A DNA stretch of 60,000 nucleotides from Phoronis australis (lineage: Eukaryota > Phoronida > Phoronidae), in NCBI GenBank assembly GCA_002633005.1, contig NMRA01000068.1:949092-1009091 (forward strand), in the 5' to 3' direction. Every line of letters starts with the position of its first letter. Position 1 is the first letter of the stretch. A program made the position numbers and the translations under genes. Under the pieces are notes generated by a model. It was given only the letters and a program-made list of their open reading frames with translations, was not told where the DNA came from and ran no database searches. Positions 1 through 13,000 of this stretch are shown here, one piece after another.

Positions 1-473
1 TTCATGGAAAACAGATTTTTATAATAAAATTTCGTTAGTCAGACATATTGTGTCCTAAATTGGCAAGAGTTTACTGTACTCAGTGATATCTACATGTATA
101 CTCTTGCAGTTGTATTAATGCACAGCTGTATATACTAGAGCTTATCCATATTATTTGCCCTTATTTCCCTGTTCTGTTTCACGGACATCACTAAAAACAA
201 CAGAAACACCATTGATATGACATCTCTAGATGTTCATGCAGACATTTTCCCCTTGTGCTGTGGCCTAGATACAGATGTCCCACTTTTTCATTTTGGAAGG
301 TTGGCAACTATGAGCCATTTACTACTTACATAGATAGTAACTAGGCCTAATTCAAGCAATATTGCTTTCAGTTCCTGACTGCATGAGTACCGTCGGATCT
401 AAGAACCAGTATTTCTGCACTACAGATACTCTCCCATTCAGCACCAAGTTTATATCAATTTGTTCTGTTTCAG
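1..473. other. Intron / 5' part of MCTS1, no exon recognised
   Basis: This stretch precedes the first recognisable MCTS1 exon and ends in a pyrimidine-rich acceptor ending CAG at 471-473. I see no sequence matching the N-terminal part of MCTS1, so the first exon(s), encoding about the first 54 residues by comparison with the 181-residue human protein, lie to the left of the window. Confidence 0.6.
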
Positions 474-574
474 TCAAGAACACATAGAGCTGCTACTAGG
501 TGCAGACGGGGAACCTGTGCTGTTTAGACAAAGAGATGGTCCCTTTATGCCTTCACTGAAGCTGCTACATAAAT
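474..574 (+). CDS. MCTS1: MCTS1 exon encoding [20 protein letters not shown] region
   Basis: The exon follows a TTTCAG acceptor and ends at a GTAAGA donor. It enters with one base completing a codon and leaves one base over (phase 1). It encodes the strands just before the PUA domain; the FRQR-GPF-P-L-LLHK pattern matches the family. Confidence 0.93.
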
Positions 575-3500
575 GTAAGAAACTGTTTGACTAAATTTTC
601 CTGAAATGAGAATCGCCACTGGACAGAATAAAACCTTACTGTTTGCACTAATAACCAAGGCAATGTGGCACTTGTTTCACTCAACCCATCATGTTACTGT
701 TTGGGCTGATAACTCAGGTAATGTCTCAAATGTTTCACTCGACCCATGATGTCATTTGAAAATTTTCCAAATATGCAATACTGTATCCATCCAAGTATAA
801 GCCAACCTCAGATATCATCCTACCACCAAATCTTCATTTTTCTCACGCCTGGTTAGTCTACATCTTTGTTTACATCAAATCAAACTGAACTTACATTATC
901 CTCGTTTCTTGTCGATCGCTAGAAAAGTACAGAGATACCTCACAAATCTATCCCAAAAACGTGCAATAATTGTATGTGCATGTCAAGTAAAGCATGATAC
1001 ACGATACAGGTCATCGGGTCACTGCGCATCATGTAGAAGCCCATTGGTTTGTGCACGAATGTCTGTTACAAGCCCAACCTCATTTTTCAGAGCTCCTCAA
1101 TTACAACTTTACAAGCTCACGGGCTTGTGTCTGTATGGGTGTAGTACTTATGATGCTGAATTTTTGTGTTCTCATAGTCATTTCTATATGAGTACATATT
1201 GCCATCATCTCTGTCCAAGTGGGCTTTTGCCTGTTCTTCTAAACCCCTATAATAATTGATTTTCATAAAGATTGGGAGGTGTATTGGTATCAAGGAGGGC
1301 ACTGTCAGTATGTCATTTCAGATGGCATTTACTATGTAAGCCAACACTAACTTCAAGGTGTATTATCTTACCCATAACAAGTACTAAAACTTATGTGTCG
1401 GTGGTTCGAGTCCCACTCGGTCACACTGCTAAACAATTGAGTCAGGTTTCTAGCTGCTCAGCTCAGTTTTAACTATATATTAATAAAGCATAAAAATGGT
1501 TCCATGTTATCAGTGCTATGGGCCCATATGTGTGACCTGCGCACGTCTGGTACAATTAAGAGTGATAGAGATCTCTTGCTTGAAGAGGTCATCACTGACA
1601 GTGGACGTATTTTGCAAACTCAGTTGCCCACTTTTCTAATCTTTGAAAGTTCTGGAACTAATTGATTTTTCTGATTAATTTCTGTTAGTTCACAACAGTT
1701 CTATCAATAACATTTAATTGTAACGTTACATTATTCTTAGGAAATCAAGAGTCCTGTACAAATTCCCGTATTCTGCATTCTAGCTTTTCTCAGCCATGAG
1801 GTAACATTGTATTGACTGTACTATGGTGGCGCTGTGCACACCACGGGTTTCGCCGTCGTTTGTCCTTCAGAACTGTCAAAAGGGATGAAATGTGACGTCA
1901 CACATCCATCTTATCCCACTTCCTTGAGTCTGCATTGCAGCCCACAGCACAGCAGTAACACTTTCCTGGCATGACTTAAATATGATATGAAATATTAAGT
2001 ATTCGGACGACAGATGCTAACATGTGAATCTCCATAGGAGTGAAAGGGTAGCGGCCGACCTGCCTGTTGTATATAGAGATGTGCCGCTAGCTAATACCTC
2101 ATGGCATGGGAGAGCGATCATTGCAGAAGGCAAGAATTACGTTCATTGTCTCTTGGATGCAACAGAAGTCTTGCCAGATCTCGCCTAGTCACCAATATAT
2201 TTTTGAATGTGGTGCATCTTTTGCGTAACAGTATATGTGTGAAGTCCTTCTTTATGGGCACAACAGTTGGGGTGCTGTTGTCCTTTTATGGGGTGTTTAG
2301 CTTTTTGCATCATCATCTGTGTCTACCAGACTTTCTATAGATCATTGTGAAACATAAGATATAGGTTACACTGACGGACCAGAACGCACCTGGAGTGTGT
2401 GTTTTTGGATGTATCTGATTTACGTTGTACCTCCTCGTTACTGTTGTATTTTGGTATGAGTGTCCAGATTTCTTGTTTCTTTAGGTAGTAAACTTATGTC
2501 ATACACCAATTTGTCAAACAAACACCTATAGTGCTTTGCCTTGCATATTGACATATAATGGTATACACCACTGACATCAATGTTACCCATTGTTTTAAGA
2601 ATGTCCAGCGCTGTGTAACTTTAATGATTTCTTATTAATAAGTTATGACTAGCACTGCTCCCTTTTGGGAATGTTTGAAATAGTGACTGGGAGCATCCCT
2701 TATGTCTTTGCTGTTTGCAGTGCGCCGTGACCAGAAATATCAGCACCCTGTGTTGTTGGTATTGACATTTCACACAAAAATTTGTTAATAATTAACTATT
2801 GAAGTAAGTGTTTTTTGATGTTCTACCTGCATGCTGTTTTAACAAATAATTTGATGACTTTTTTAAAAAAAATGCATTATATTTTCCATTTTAACCTTGC
2901 TGTCAACAGACTGGAATCAACACCACTTTCTCTTCCAGATCCATTTTTGTTGCCACATATGCAGGTAGATAAAGGAGCTATTCGATTTGTACTGAGTGGG
3001 GCAAATGTAATGTGCCCAGGACTAACCTCTCCTGGGGCAAAAATGACGAATGTTGACAAGGAAGTTGTTGTTGTGAGTACTTTAAATGAGGAAGTAACTG
3101 TGTTTGGATTGGAGTTTCAGGTTTATGCTTTAAGAAAAAGCATTGAGTTTCTTCTGTACTGGTTGGCAGTGCAGAACTTGTTAAATGCAGTGAAAACGGT
3201 GGTATCTCAAAATAGTTTTGGTTTTTCACTTTACTTTATACAGTTTTTTTTTAACTTACAAAGTCTGCATTTTGAAAATCCAATTTAACCTACTGAACAG
3301 CACACAACAGATAATAATTGCAAGTTCAAAGGCTTAAAATTCAAAATTTGAATTTTTTAAATACGTTTACACCATTTAATTAGAAACTTGAGATTACTTG
3401 TAGTGAGTGAACTAAGCAAGTTTGGAGGACTCCAACTTGACCATGGTACTTTTACATTTTCTAAATCCAGGATATTGTGAAATTTAATGTATTTCAGATT

Positions 3501-4832
3501 AAGTGATGCTATCATACGTGAACTGATGGACAAATAATGACAGATAAATTAACAATGTTAATGGTTTGGAGAACAAAGCTTTTATAGTGTACAAGGACTC
3601 TGTGGTACATTAGCTGAACTTCTTTGCCACCTATTTCTTTGTAGGCTGTCACAGCAGAGGGTAAAGAACATGCATTGGCTATTGGCCTCACAAAGATGTC
3701 TAGTGAAGAAATGTGAGTTTATTTCATTTGTTAATTGAAATTAAGAAAAAATTTAGTCTACTTTTAACTTGTACATAAAACACCACACTTACTAAAACAC
3801 CATTCTCAGAAGAAAAAAACAGTGGCCACCTTGCTAGGCCCAACAACAAGTAATGATACACAGACAGTCAGTTACAGGGGAGTAACTAGACTAACAATGA
3901 AACCTGTGGTGTGCCAGTTGCCTATTGAGACTGAGCTTGCACCAACTGATATGTGAAGCCTCACGAATTTTCAGCTCCTTAGTCATATTTATCTTAGACT
4001 GTCAAGTTGAGATGAAGACAACTAAAATATTGTAAGCTTCAGTTGTCTAGTCATACTCATCTTAGACTGTCGAGTTGAGATGAAGACAACCAAAATATTG
4101 TAAGCTTCAGTTGGGCAGTCATATTTATGTTTGATTGACAAGTTGAAATGAAGACAACTAAAATACTTAAAGCTTCAGTCAGGCAGTCATACTTATCTTT
4201 AACTGACAAGTTGAGATGAAGACAAACTAAAATACTGTAAGCCTCAGTTGGCCAGTCATCCTTATCGTTGATTGACAAGTTGAAATGAAGACAACTAAAC
4301 TGTTGTAAGCTTCATTTGGCCAGCACTGCTACACCCAATCAATTTGTCGCCAAACCTGTTGGTCATTCAGTCATTGCTAATCTAGGGTCATGCTCCCGTT
4401 CTATAACAATTTGAGAATCTGCAGCGCATACCTTAGCAATTTGCTGGAAATATATTAACCAGTTTTTGAGTCCATCTTGCGCTTACTCAGAACGGTCAGT
4501 TATTGTGCCATGTTACTTGCCCCATGTCCAAAGATGAATTTTACCCACATTTGGGCACGTCGCTCTGGTCAGTGTACAGTGCCTAGTTAATCTACTGCAA
4601 ACGACTGTGTTTGATGACAGCTTTAGACAATCATGTTAATGGGATTGATATCAACTTTCACATTTGTTGGATATTTGGTCAGTTTGGAGTCAATTTTAAT
4701 CTAATCTGAAATGTGCTTTTTGTATGATCGGTACTTGTCTCATTTTACAGATTGTCGAAAAATAAGGGAATTGGAGTAGAGACCCTACATTATCTCAATG
4801 ACGGACTATGGTATATGAAGGCCATCAAGTAA
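474..4832 (+). CDS. MCTS1: MCTS1, C-terminal four exons (partial gene)
   Basis: MCTS1 (malignant T-cell amplified sequence 1) acts with DENR on the 40S ribosome to promote reinitiation and release of deacylated tRNA. Exons at 474-574, 2939-3072, 3645-3712 and 4751-4832 join in frame with consensus GT-AG sites and encode the last 127 residues. The joined protein has the family's hallmark stretch [20 protein letters not shown] followed by TSPGAKM, the core of the PUA domain, then [19 protein letters not shown] and a C-terminus ending in [12 protein letters not shown] before TAA at 4830-4832. Human MCTS1 ends similarly (YLNDGLWHMKTYK). The N-terminal third is outside the window. The gene converges on EIF2B5. 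Identification rests on recalled family sequence and is very secure. Confidence 0.95.
575..2938 (+). other. MCTS1 intron with a SINE copy
   Basis: Intron between two MCTS1 exons. It holds a tRNA-derived SINE remnant at 1395-1557 (separate entry). The other open frames, for example at 909-1259 and 2101-2340, have no recognisable domain and I treat them as chance. Confidence 0.7.
1395..1557 (+). repeat. tRNA-derived SINE, 5'-truncated copy
   Basis: It has an RNA polymerase III B-box-like GGTTCGAGTCCC inside a T-arm-like GTGG...CCAC context, then the family body (CACTGCTAAAC, GAGTCAGGTTTCTAGC, AATAAAGCATAAAAAT, ATGGGCCCA, TGCGCACGTCTGGTAC). It matches copies at 54313-54556 (plus) and 17591-17775 (minus). 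The A-box end is not recognisable here. Confidence 0.75.
2939..3072 (+). CDS. MCTS1: MCTS1 exon, PUA core
   Basis: The acceptor TCTTCCAG ends at 2938 and the donor GTGAGT starts at 3073. The exon is 134 nt, enters by completing TAT (Tyr) and ends in phase 0 after ...EVVV. It encodes [20 protein letters not shown] and [11 protein letters not shown], the most conserved part of the family. Confidence 0.96.
3645..3712 (+). CDS. MCTS1: MCTS1 exon, PUA domain continued
   Basis: 68-nt exon after TTTGTAG, ending before GTGAGT in phase 2. It encodes [20 protein letters not shown], colinear with human [20 protein letters not shown]. Confidence 0.94.
3972..4310. repeat. Minisatellite, about 69-bp unit, five copies
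   Basis: Lies in the last MCTS1 intron. Each diverged unit carries GATGAAGACAACTAAAAT, then TGTAAGCTTCAGTTG and a CAGTCATA...GACTGTCAAGTT segment. The GAAGACAA core recurs at about 4011, 4081, 4149, 4217 and 4286, giving a spacing of 68-70 bp. The open frame on the minus strand at 4057-4278 is a by-product of this periodicity. Confidence 0.85.
4751..4832 (+). CDS. MCTS1: MCTS1 terminal exon and stop
   Basis: The exon follows CATTTTACAG and enters by completing ATA (Ile). It encodes [20 protein letters not shown], then YMKAIK and TAA. The NKGIG and HYLNDGLW blocks are family signatures. Confidence 0.96.
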
Positions 4833-7000
4833 CTGATACATCTCCTCAAGTTGTTTGTTGTAAATGTCCTTGAGAATCAGACTCAGCTGAACAATGTATT
4901 TTGAATGGCAGATGAGAACTCAACACTCCGTTTTCTGGAACGATATCCATGACCGTCTGTCTGACAGTACGGAAGTTTTTTTGGTTTTTCCTTCTTACGT
5001 GAATTTGCATCACTGTCTCTTGATCAATTTTTAATCTGTCACGATTTAAATATTTAGCCCCTCTTGCAACCTTCAAACAGGTGTTGTGTACCACAAGATA
5101 TCTTAAGTGTTAAGAAGTTTGAAAATTACTCACATAGTAGCTAAATAGGCAAGAGAAAACTAAGGAACGACTGCCCACCTCAAAAAAACAGGTCCCTATT
5201 TGTGACAGAAATGGACGTGTTTTAGCTGATTGCTTTTATTTCTTAGGGGAGGTAGGAAGTGTGCAATAGCAGGTGATCACTAAAACAAGGTTTTGTATTC
5301 ATTTTATAACAGTATACCATTATGAACTGTAAGTTCTACTTTTGAATTCTCCTTTGAACTAAATACATTGTATTGAAAAATTTGCTCAGTTATTTGTTAA
5401 TCTTGTACACCCACATTTACGAATGGGGAGTACTGCCCTCCTCTGTATATGTAGTACTGCCCTCCTCTGTGTATGTAGTACTGCTATCCTCTGTTTGCAT
5501 GCAGCATTCTCTTCACTATATAACATCACATTTATCTCAATTTGTTTTCAGCTTACCTGTTGCTGGGGTTTTTGTGTTAATCAGTGATATGAACATTGAG
5601 ATGACTGGACCTTTCATTTAAATTCGTTTCAAATTATTCGCCAAGTATTAAAGTTAGGATAATTGCTGCCAGTTCTATTAAAATACGGAGAAGTTGCTAG
5701 AACTTTTTGTAACTTTATTTAGCTTGTGTTTTATTGACAATTTTGAGTATATCGTGACAATTTATACTCGCAAACAATACAGGTTCCAGAGCACTTTTTC
5801 ATGTCCCAATGTTTGTAAAATCATTGCTCAAAACACTATTACCAACTTTAAAGAAACGTATGTTGCAACTCTTTGACTGGAAGTAAAGAGAACTATATAA
5901 AACACAAAACAGATCTTCAGTCTTTGACCCTTTGAAGAGTCTCTATGTGACTTGTCAGATGTGTTCAAGTCGGAGAAAGGAGGGCAAAAACCTATTTTTT
6001 CCTGTGCCATTTCGTTTCTTGAATATTTGCACAATCCTATTTTGACCAAATCCACAACACCAACCTTAAATCAGTTACACACAGGCTTTTTATCCAACTT
6101 ATGGCGACATCATTCAAGCTCCAACTGAATCTCTCAACTGAGCTATTGAGCCAATTTAACACCAGTCCTATTGACATTTAATATCAAGGTCATGTTAATA
6201 AATTCACACATCAATGAGAGCAATGCCATATAACCTTTTGCAACCATCAGACATTGATAAAGTTGGGTTATCTCACCACAACCAGTATAATGCACAAAAC
6301 TTGATGATGAAACCATTCTGCATATTGATGAGACTATACATAACTGAGAGGTGTGGTGTGATCTACGACCAATATAAGTTTGGTGAGTTGGTGAGTGTAC
6401 TGAAAACTATATCGGTGTTATTCAAGAACATGCCAGCGATCTACATCACCGGGTCTTTGATGAGGATTTCACTGTATTAAGTTTATATCCATATATAAAG
6501 TGGAAGCATAGAATACGGGAGGCTAATGAGATTCAAATCCACAGACCAAGTCTGAACAGAGATCCAGGACTTGATCTCCCTGTGGTGTACTCGGACCTGC
6601 TACGAGATTCCCCTTGACATTAGGGAATATCCCATATTGTTTTATTGTTTTGTTCCACAACGAAACAGTGCACCTGGTGGTGAACCAAGTTCGTGAGAAA
6701 TCGATGAAGTGACTACACCGACAACAGCTTTTCGGTTCCAGAAGGGATCTTTATTTAATATTATCATTTTCTGTATTGGTCTTGAATGTGGACAAACACA
6801 ATTATTCCATGATCACCAACACCAACAATTAACTCTTCTTTTATACAGGCACAACTCTCAGCTAGTTGCAGCAGTTGATCTAGCTTTGTGCCACATTCAC
6901 GAAACTGTTGCATCATTCAGATCCATTTCAAGCCAACAGCTATAGCATAACTGTAGACAAGACACAATGAACCGACAGCCAGCCATAACAAACACCCTAG
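4833..7000. other. Convergent intergenic interval MCTS1 / EIF2B5
   Basis: This holds the 3' flanks of both genes. A 24-bp unit (AGTACTGCCCTCCTCTG core) is repeated three times at about 5429-5493. I recognise no other gene. The open frames at 5373-5621, 5694-5876, 6214-6480 and 6709-6945 have no recognisable domain. Confidence 0.6.
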
Positions 7001-7063
7001 TCAGTCACTTTCATCCTCAGATTCTTCTTCTGCTTCTTCTAACCATTTGATGAATGGGGCAAC
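7001..7063 (-). CDS. EIF2B5: EIF2B5 last exon (acidic/aromatic C-terminus)
   Basis: 63-nt exon after acceptor TTTATTCAG. It encodes [20 protein letters not shown] and TGA (7001-7003). The WLxEAEEES motif is the acidic/aromatic box at the end of the eIF2B-epsilon W2 domain, which is needed for contact with eIF2 in characterised orthologues. Confidence 0.95.
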   Translation of the reverse strand, partial: VAPFIKWLEEAEEESEDESD

Positions 7064-10000
7064 CTGAATAAAATGATATATGTTAGATAGACGCATTGAG
7101 TGTAGACAATTAGTTTTTTAAAGTATACACTGAAAACAACTAATTAGCTGCTCTCTGACTTGGAACTTGACACCTAGCATCCACGCAGTTCAACTCATTT
7201 CACGAGACTGTAACAATCTATGCTGTAACCTCTGCAACACGTGAAGCTTGCACGCACGCACTTATGCACGGCAACAGTAGGATATAACGTGTCTATATTT
7301 TGAGAACCAGTTTAATGCCTGTTATCCACTGGAAAAAAACGGTTCTCAAAATTCGGGCATGTTATATCCAACCATTACCCTTCTGCACTGTTGTCACATG
7401 AGAATAGCTGCAATCCAAGTGGAGCGCTGCATAGTCACTGGTCAACTGCGCACTACAGCTCTAATAAGACTGCAGAACAGTAAGATACTATTACTCCACA
7501 ATTGTGTAAATCTATTCATGAAAGACTAATCTGAGGGGAACAGAACTTTTGTGAGGAAAATCTGCTGTTATGACATTTTTACCGCTATTTTGCGACACGC
7601 TGGAAAATCTTATCGTCATTTGCTGTCGCCAAAACTGGCGACCAGAAAAACGACTTCCAGTTTTATACTTATCTGTTTCAGAGACACACATAACACACTT
7701 ATCGGATCTTTTGTAATGCTCACATGAAAATTAACTAGTCAAGGATATCAGACAATCATAGACATGAACTTCCAATCGTATGCCAGGATCGCTCAATCAT
7801 GCGCTCGAACCAATAATTAGAATCACACATTCGAACCACATCATATGCACAAACAAAAAATCATGATAACAAACTGCAAAATAAAGTGCATTCTTTCAGA
7901 TGGTGTGCACAAATAATTCAATGATTGTTTGTCTGATTTTTGTCTACTGACAATTGATAATATGGATAAGATGTACATCTGTACAATACTGTGATTCGTA
8001 TGAGCGATTCAAAGGTTCAAGTAAATGAATCTGATTCATGAGTATGACCTAGTACCCTTGTTACTAACTACATCATTTAGTCAGTATAATATGTCACACC
8101 GCTATTGCAGTAATCTACTTTTATCACTGTACAGCATGTTGATGGATTTGAGTGATTGTTACAAACCAAGAGTAAGCTTATACCGACTAACAATTTTACT
8201 TGAAAAATACCATGCAGTACGACTTGACAGAAAAATATTGTGTTTAATGGCCATCTCACACCGACTAGTAGATAACTTGGCCTGTTTTATCGCAAGGATT
8301 TGTAAGTCGGGCCTATTTTGTTTTATTCTTTGGAAAACAGGAAGAAGTCATGCACCTTTAGAATTAGTGTTACACAGTGATGAACCGATTTCATCAGAAA
8401 TTAATAGAAATCTGTGATATTGGGTGGAGATTCAGTGATTCACTTGGAGTTACACCTTGAAAACTAAATTAAATGACTATAAATGGATGGGTGGAGGGTA
8501 AAGGGAATAGGTTAAAAGAAACTCCAGGCCAAAAGTAGTGACTTCTCTGAATTAGGATTCAGAATGCTAATTGGAAGTGCATTCCTCTGAAATCATGGTT
8601 TCCATATGTGATGAGATATTCGTGAAAGCAAGATTTTTTCTACAACCTCAAACTAATGTCATTAGGTCACTGGCCTGTGAAAATGATAATAAGGTAAGTA
8701 TAACATAATGTTTGCAAAAGATAGATACCGATAAAAGCAATAATTTTTCTTTCTGGCAACAAGTTACATTTACACAAGAGCAATGCAGAGCCTTGAAATG
8801 AGCGAGTACCAAAAATAAAATGGAGGTGATCATTATTCCAAATTATCGATGAAGGGAGCATCACCCCTGCCTGTAGTGTAGCACTAGTTGTTTAAAACTA
8901 AGGACGAAAAGTGATTATGTCGCACACCTAGCAATTACTCCAAACAAATTAAAAAGTGATTTTTCAAAATATGAAGTTCACGCCACAACATTTGTGAACC
9001 AAACAGATTAGCGTGTTGACCACATTTTTTTCTGAAACAGAGACCTTAAAACTGTTGATTTTCCAGTTACAACTTCAGACCCATGTTATTTCCCATAGAG
9101 AAGTGGCATAAGTTACAACAACCAAGATGGCAGAATTTCACGAAATACCTCAGTACGGTGACGTCCCCTCACACAGCAAATACAGTTTATTAAACGCAAC
9201 AACATTAAATGCCTTGTATTGAGAGATTGCCATCAAACAAACAAATGATACTTGAGGCTATTAGACATGATTATTTGTAACTCTACCACACCCTTTCAAA
9301 AGTTGAGGTTTACATTTACAGACTGTTCATGGTTGCAAAGGTACAACCATTTAGTCATTTCACACAGAGCCATCTTGTTAATCAGGTAACCTACTTTTTG
9401 TCTAATCTCTTCATGTTCTGCTCGATGTTCATTATCAGGCACATTGTTGAACCAGTGTTGCAACACGTCCTCCTCCAGTATATCTGAGCTGTACAGTTGA
9501 TGTAACACCTTCATCAGCACAGTCACTGTGTCCAGGTGGTGAATGTAGAACTCCTGACAAGAATAAATTGGTCAAATTTCCTTTTGTATAACTATCTAGA
9601 TGAAACCTTAAAACCAGTGTTACAGTTTTCTAAATTATTGTTTCGTTTTTGTTTGCGCAAATTTTGAATTATCTCAAAACAATCTTATTTATAGCCCCTC
9701 ATGGAAAAGTGGAACATTTGAAAAACGACAGCATTTTGGAGAGCGGCGCATGAGGCACGGTATATGAAAAATTTCATGAAAATACAATCAGCCATTTCTT
9801 AGATATGACGTGTTCCTAAGTTAGTCAAATTTGGACATCTTTCTAAGGAACTACATGACCTTAAATAGTGAACAGTCATCTGACAGCAGACTGAAAGCTG
9901 TCCACAAATAACTCAATGACAAAGTACAATGAACCCACCTCCAAACCAGCCAGGCAGTCTAACTGTGATTCTGCATTTCGGATGTAGTTTTCGAAGACGG

Positions 10001-13000
10001 GCATCATTTTAGCAACAAACTGAAAAAACAAACGCCACAGTGCTGCACATAAAGTCACACAAATCTAAGATCAATGCACTTAGTTCGCCAAGAAATGATC
10101 CCCAAATGTCATGATCAACATTCTAGCAATGGATCCAAAATATCTAATTGTAATGTAAGGAATTAAACAATCCTAGAATCTAGTCATGAATACAAACTCC
10201 CACCACATAAATAGTTAAGTAATGCAAAATGTACACGTACAAAAACGATAAATGTACTAAAAATTAATTACATTTAGAACGTCTTTGACTAGTTGTCCAG
10301 CACCATGCTCAGTTTTACCCTTCTGAGGGAAGTCCATTATGGCTTTGACAACAAACACATTCAGTTCCTTAATCTGTATGTTGTAGGCATGCCTAAAAAG
10401 GAAACCCTGCCTTAAATGACACGAAATCGTAATGTTATCACTTAATAACAAATAACAAATAACAAAACAAGTACCTTCGTCAATTTCTTTAACAATGTAA
10501 GAGTCACCACTATGCACCATTCAATCATTACATTGTTAAACTATAGATTCTTAATGATTTTAAACTTGCCATCCTTCATAACAAGAGCAACAAAGAGCAT
10601 TAAAATGCACCCACCATAGCACCGCAAACGGTGTGCTTCTACGGACGTTTTTAGTATCACAAAAATGACCACTAGATGGCACAGAATGCATCAAACCTAC
10701 CCAAATGAAAATAAGCTAAGGAACTCCAAAGATAATGAGGAAAACGTAAAAAACAATTGACACTAGGGGGCACAGCTACAGTCCAATTGGTCTGAAACTC
10801 ATCACCATCTGTTGCCATCTCTATAGAAGCCCACCTGCCACACTTCGCAAAGTTCCTTCAAAGGGTTAAGGAAATACAGCTGCTGTAGATGCAAGAAAGC
10901 AAAATTGCCCCTAAGGGATGTCAGAATAGTCAAAGACAATCAAAAATCAACATCAGCCTGGGTTTTTGCATCAGGAACACAACCATCAATTTTCATATTT
11001 TTTGTCTTTTGACCGGTTTGGCAAACAGAGAGGCAGATGTCAAAAACAAAGGCGAAAATTTTTAAATGGCCACCATGTGGCGCAGAAAACATGAAATCTG
11101 TTCCAAAATGGGAAGGCATTGTCATCTCCTTAATAGAAACCCATTTGCCAAATTTCATAAAAATACATCCATGAACTCTGAAGATACAGACGTAAACATA
11201 AAAAACTTTTTTTGCTACTAGGGGGCACAATGGTATTTGGATTAGTTTGACATTTGGTACCGTTTGTCGTCGGCTTCATATGAACACATCTTTCAAATTT
11301 CACAAAGCTCATTCAAAGGCAAAATCACCACTAGGGGGCAACACAGTAGTTGCAACCATCCAATAGTCAACTTCAGTCATGGTCTTCTCACCAGGAACAC
11401 ATCAGATTCTGTAAATTCTCATGATGATACTTTAAGCGGGGTGACAGATAGGAACTCCGAAGATACAGATGCAAACGTAAGAAACTAAAATTGCCACTTG
11501 GGGGCAAAGCAGTATTCAGGTCAGTCTGAAACTATTTGTCATCTGTCATCAGCCACATAGGAATACACCTGCCAAATTTCAATAAGATCCTGCAAGAGGT
11601 TTAGGAGATACAGCTGCAGACGCCGGACGCCCGGACAGAGATGACAGTGATATGCACTCACATCTGTGGGCGCATAAAAATCAAATTTTGATTATTTACT
11701 AAATAGACTATTTACAGCATTTTCATTCCTTAATTTATCATGTAAAAATCCAATTGTGAGGGAAATATTTGTCTTAGTGGAAGAAGATCACGTCAAAACC
11801 AATGAATAGCATACAAGAGTCAATTTCAGGCTCTAGTCAAAGCCCAACTCACCTGTATTTAAAAACCCACCATGAGTTTACCAAAATTTGCTGCAAATAT
11901 TTCCAACTTTTGTTATAAGCTCTCGTTGTGAGCAATCAAAGCATTCTGGGCGTAAACACAGAAAGGTGTGATAATAATAAATTAACAAAATTTTTGTCTC
12001 AAAGTCTTGGTTTCTCATCTATGTAATCACTACCAAAGTTGTGGCTATCCATAGCCAGATGAAGCTGGCATACCCGAACACAACTTATGAAACATCCCAT
12101 GTCCAAATCACAATACAATATTCAAAAACTATTACCGTATTCGCCTTAATAAGCGCCCAGGGCGCTTAGAAAAATTCGCTTCAGGAAGGGGGGGTGCTTA
12201 TTATAGACCAAAAGTGGTTGAAACCCGGTCTCTGAGAAACAGGTGAAATCGTAAGCTAGAATTCTTCAAATTTATGCTCTGTGACGCATCTGTAATCTAT
12301 GAGAGTTTCTACAAAATTGCAGTGCATTGCTATCAAACTTTGATGTTAAATTACGAGCATTTTTCAGAAAATCCCACTGCCAAAAAATTGCCGACTGATG
12401 CATCGCTGCCTCGTGATCGCCGATAGGTCAACTTGAATTCTTGAGTAAAAATATGGTTTCGACTCAACAAATTACCTGAAGTCCTCAAGTTTTCAAAATA
12501 GCGTCCCTAACATTTTTTAAGTTCCTGTGGAGTCGGGATTTACAGCATATTAAGTCCAAATCTGCGCTAAATCATACTCCACAACACGAGAAAAATCTCT
12601 GGACGAACACTCATGTTGTTGTCTTGTGATGTTTGTTTTGAAGTTCGTCTGCGTATTGTGTAAGTGAGCGAGCATGTGCGTGTCATCCGATGGGAGTTCA
12701 TTTGCCAGAGTAAACGCGATGTAACGATCTAGGTGTTCGTAACTAAGGAAATTAACACAAACAGTAAAGCAGAATGAGTTTTATTTAGCACTTGTTGATC
12801 TCATCTGCTTAAAAACCTTCGAGAATTGTCTCGGTAAGGCCGACGTCATTGAGTCGCCAGATGACTGGCTGCGTGACAGTCTAACAGTTATTTTTCGGGA
12901 GATTCGAGGGGGTGTTAGGGTGCAGAAGTGTTCACCATAGTGGGTCATTTTGACTTTAAAAACCCCATTTACGACTAATTTAATAATTCCACCTTAAAAA

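Noticed and set aside
2815-3288. 157-aa single-exon protein
   Set aside because: Only 2939-3072 is coding (MCTS1 exon); the rest is intron read through.
4057-4278. Minus-strand repeat protein
   Set aside because: Created by the 69-bp minisatellite; no start context or domain.
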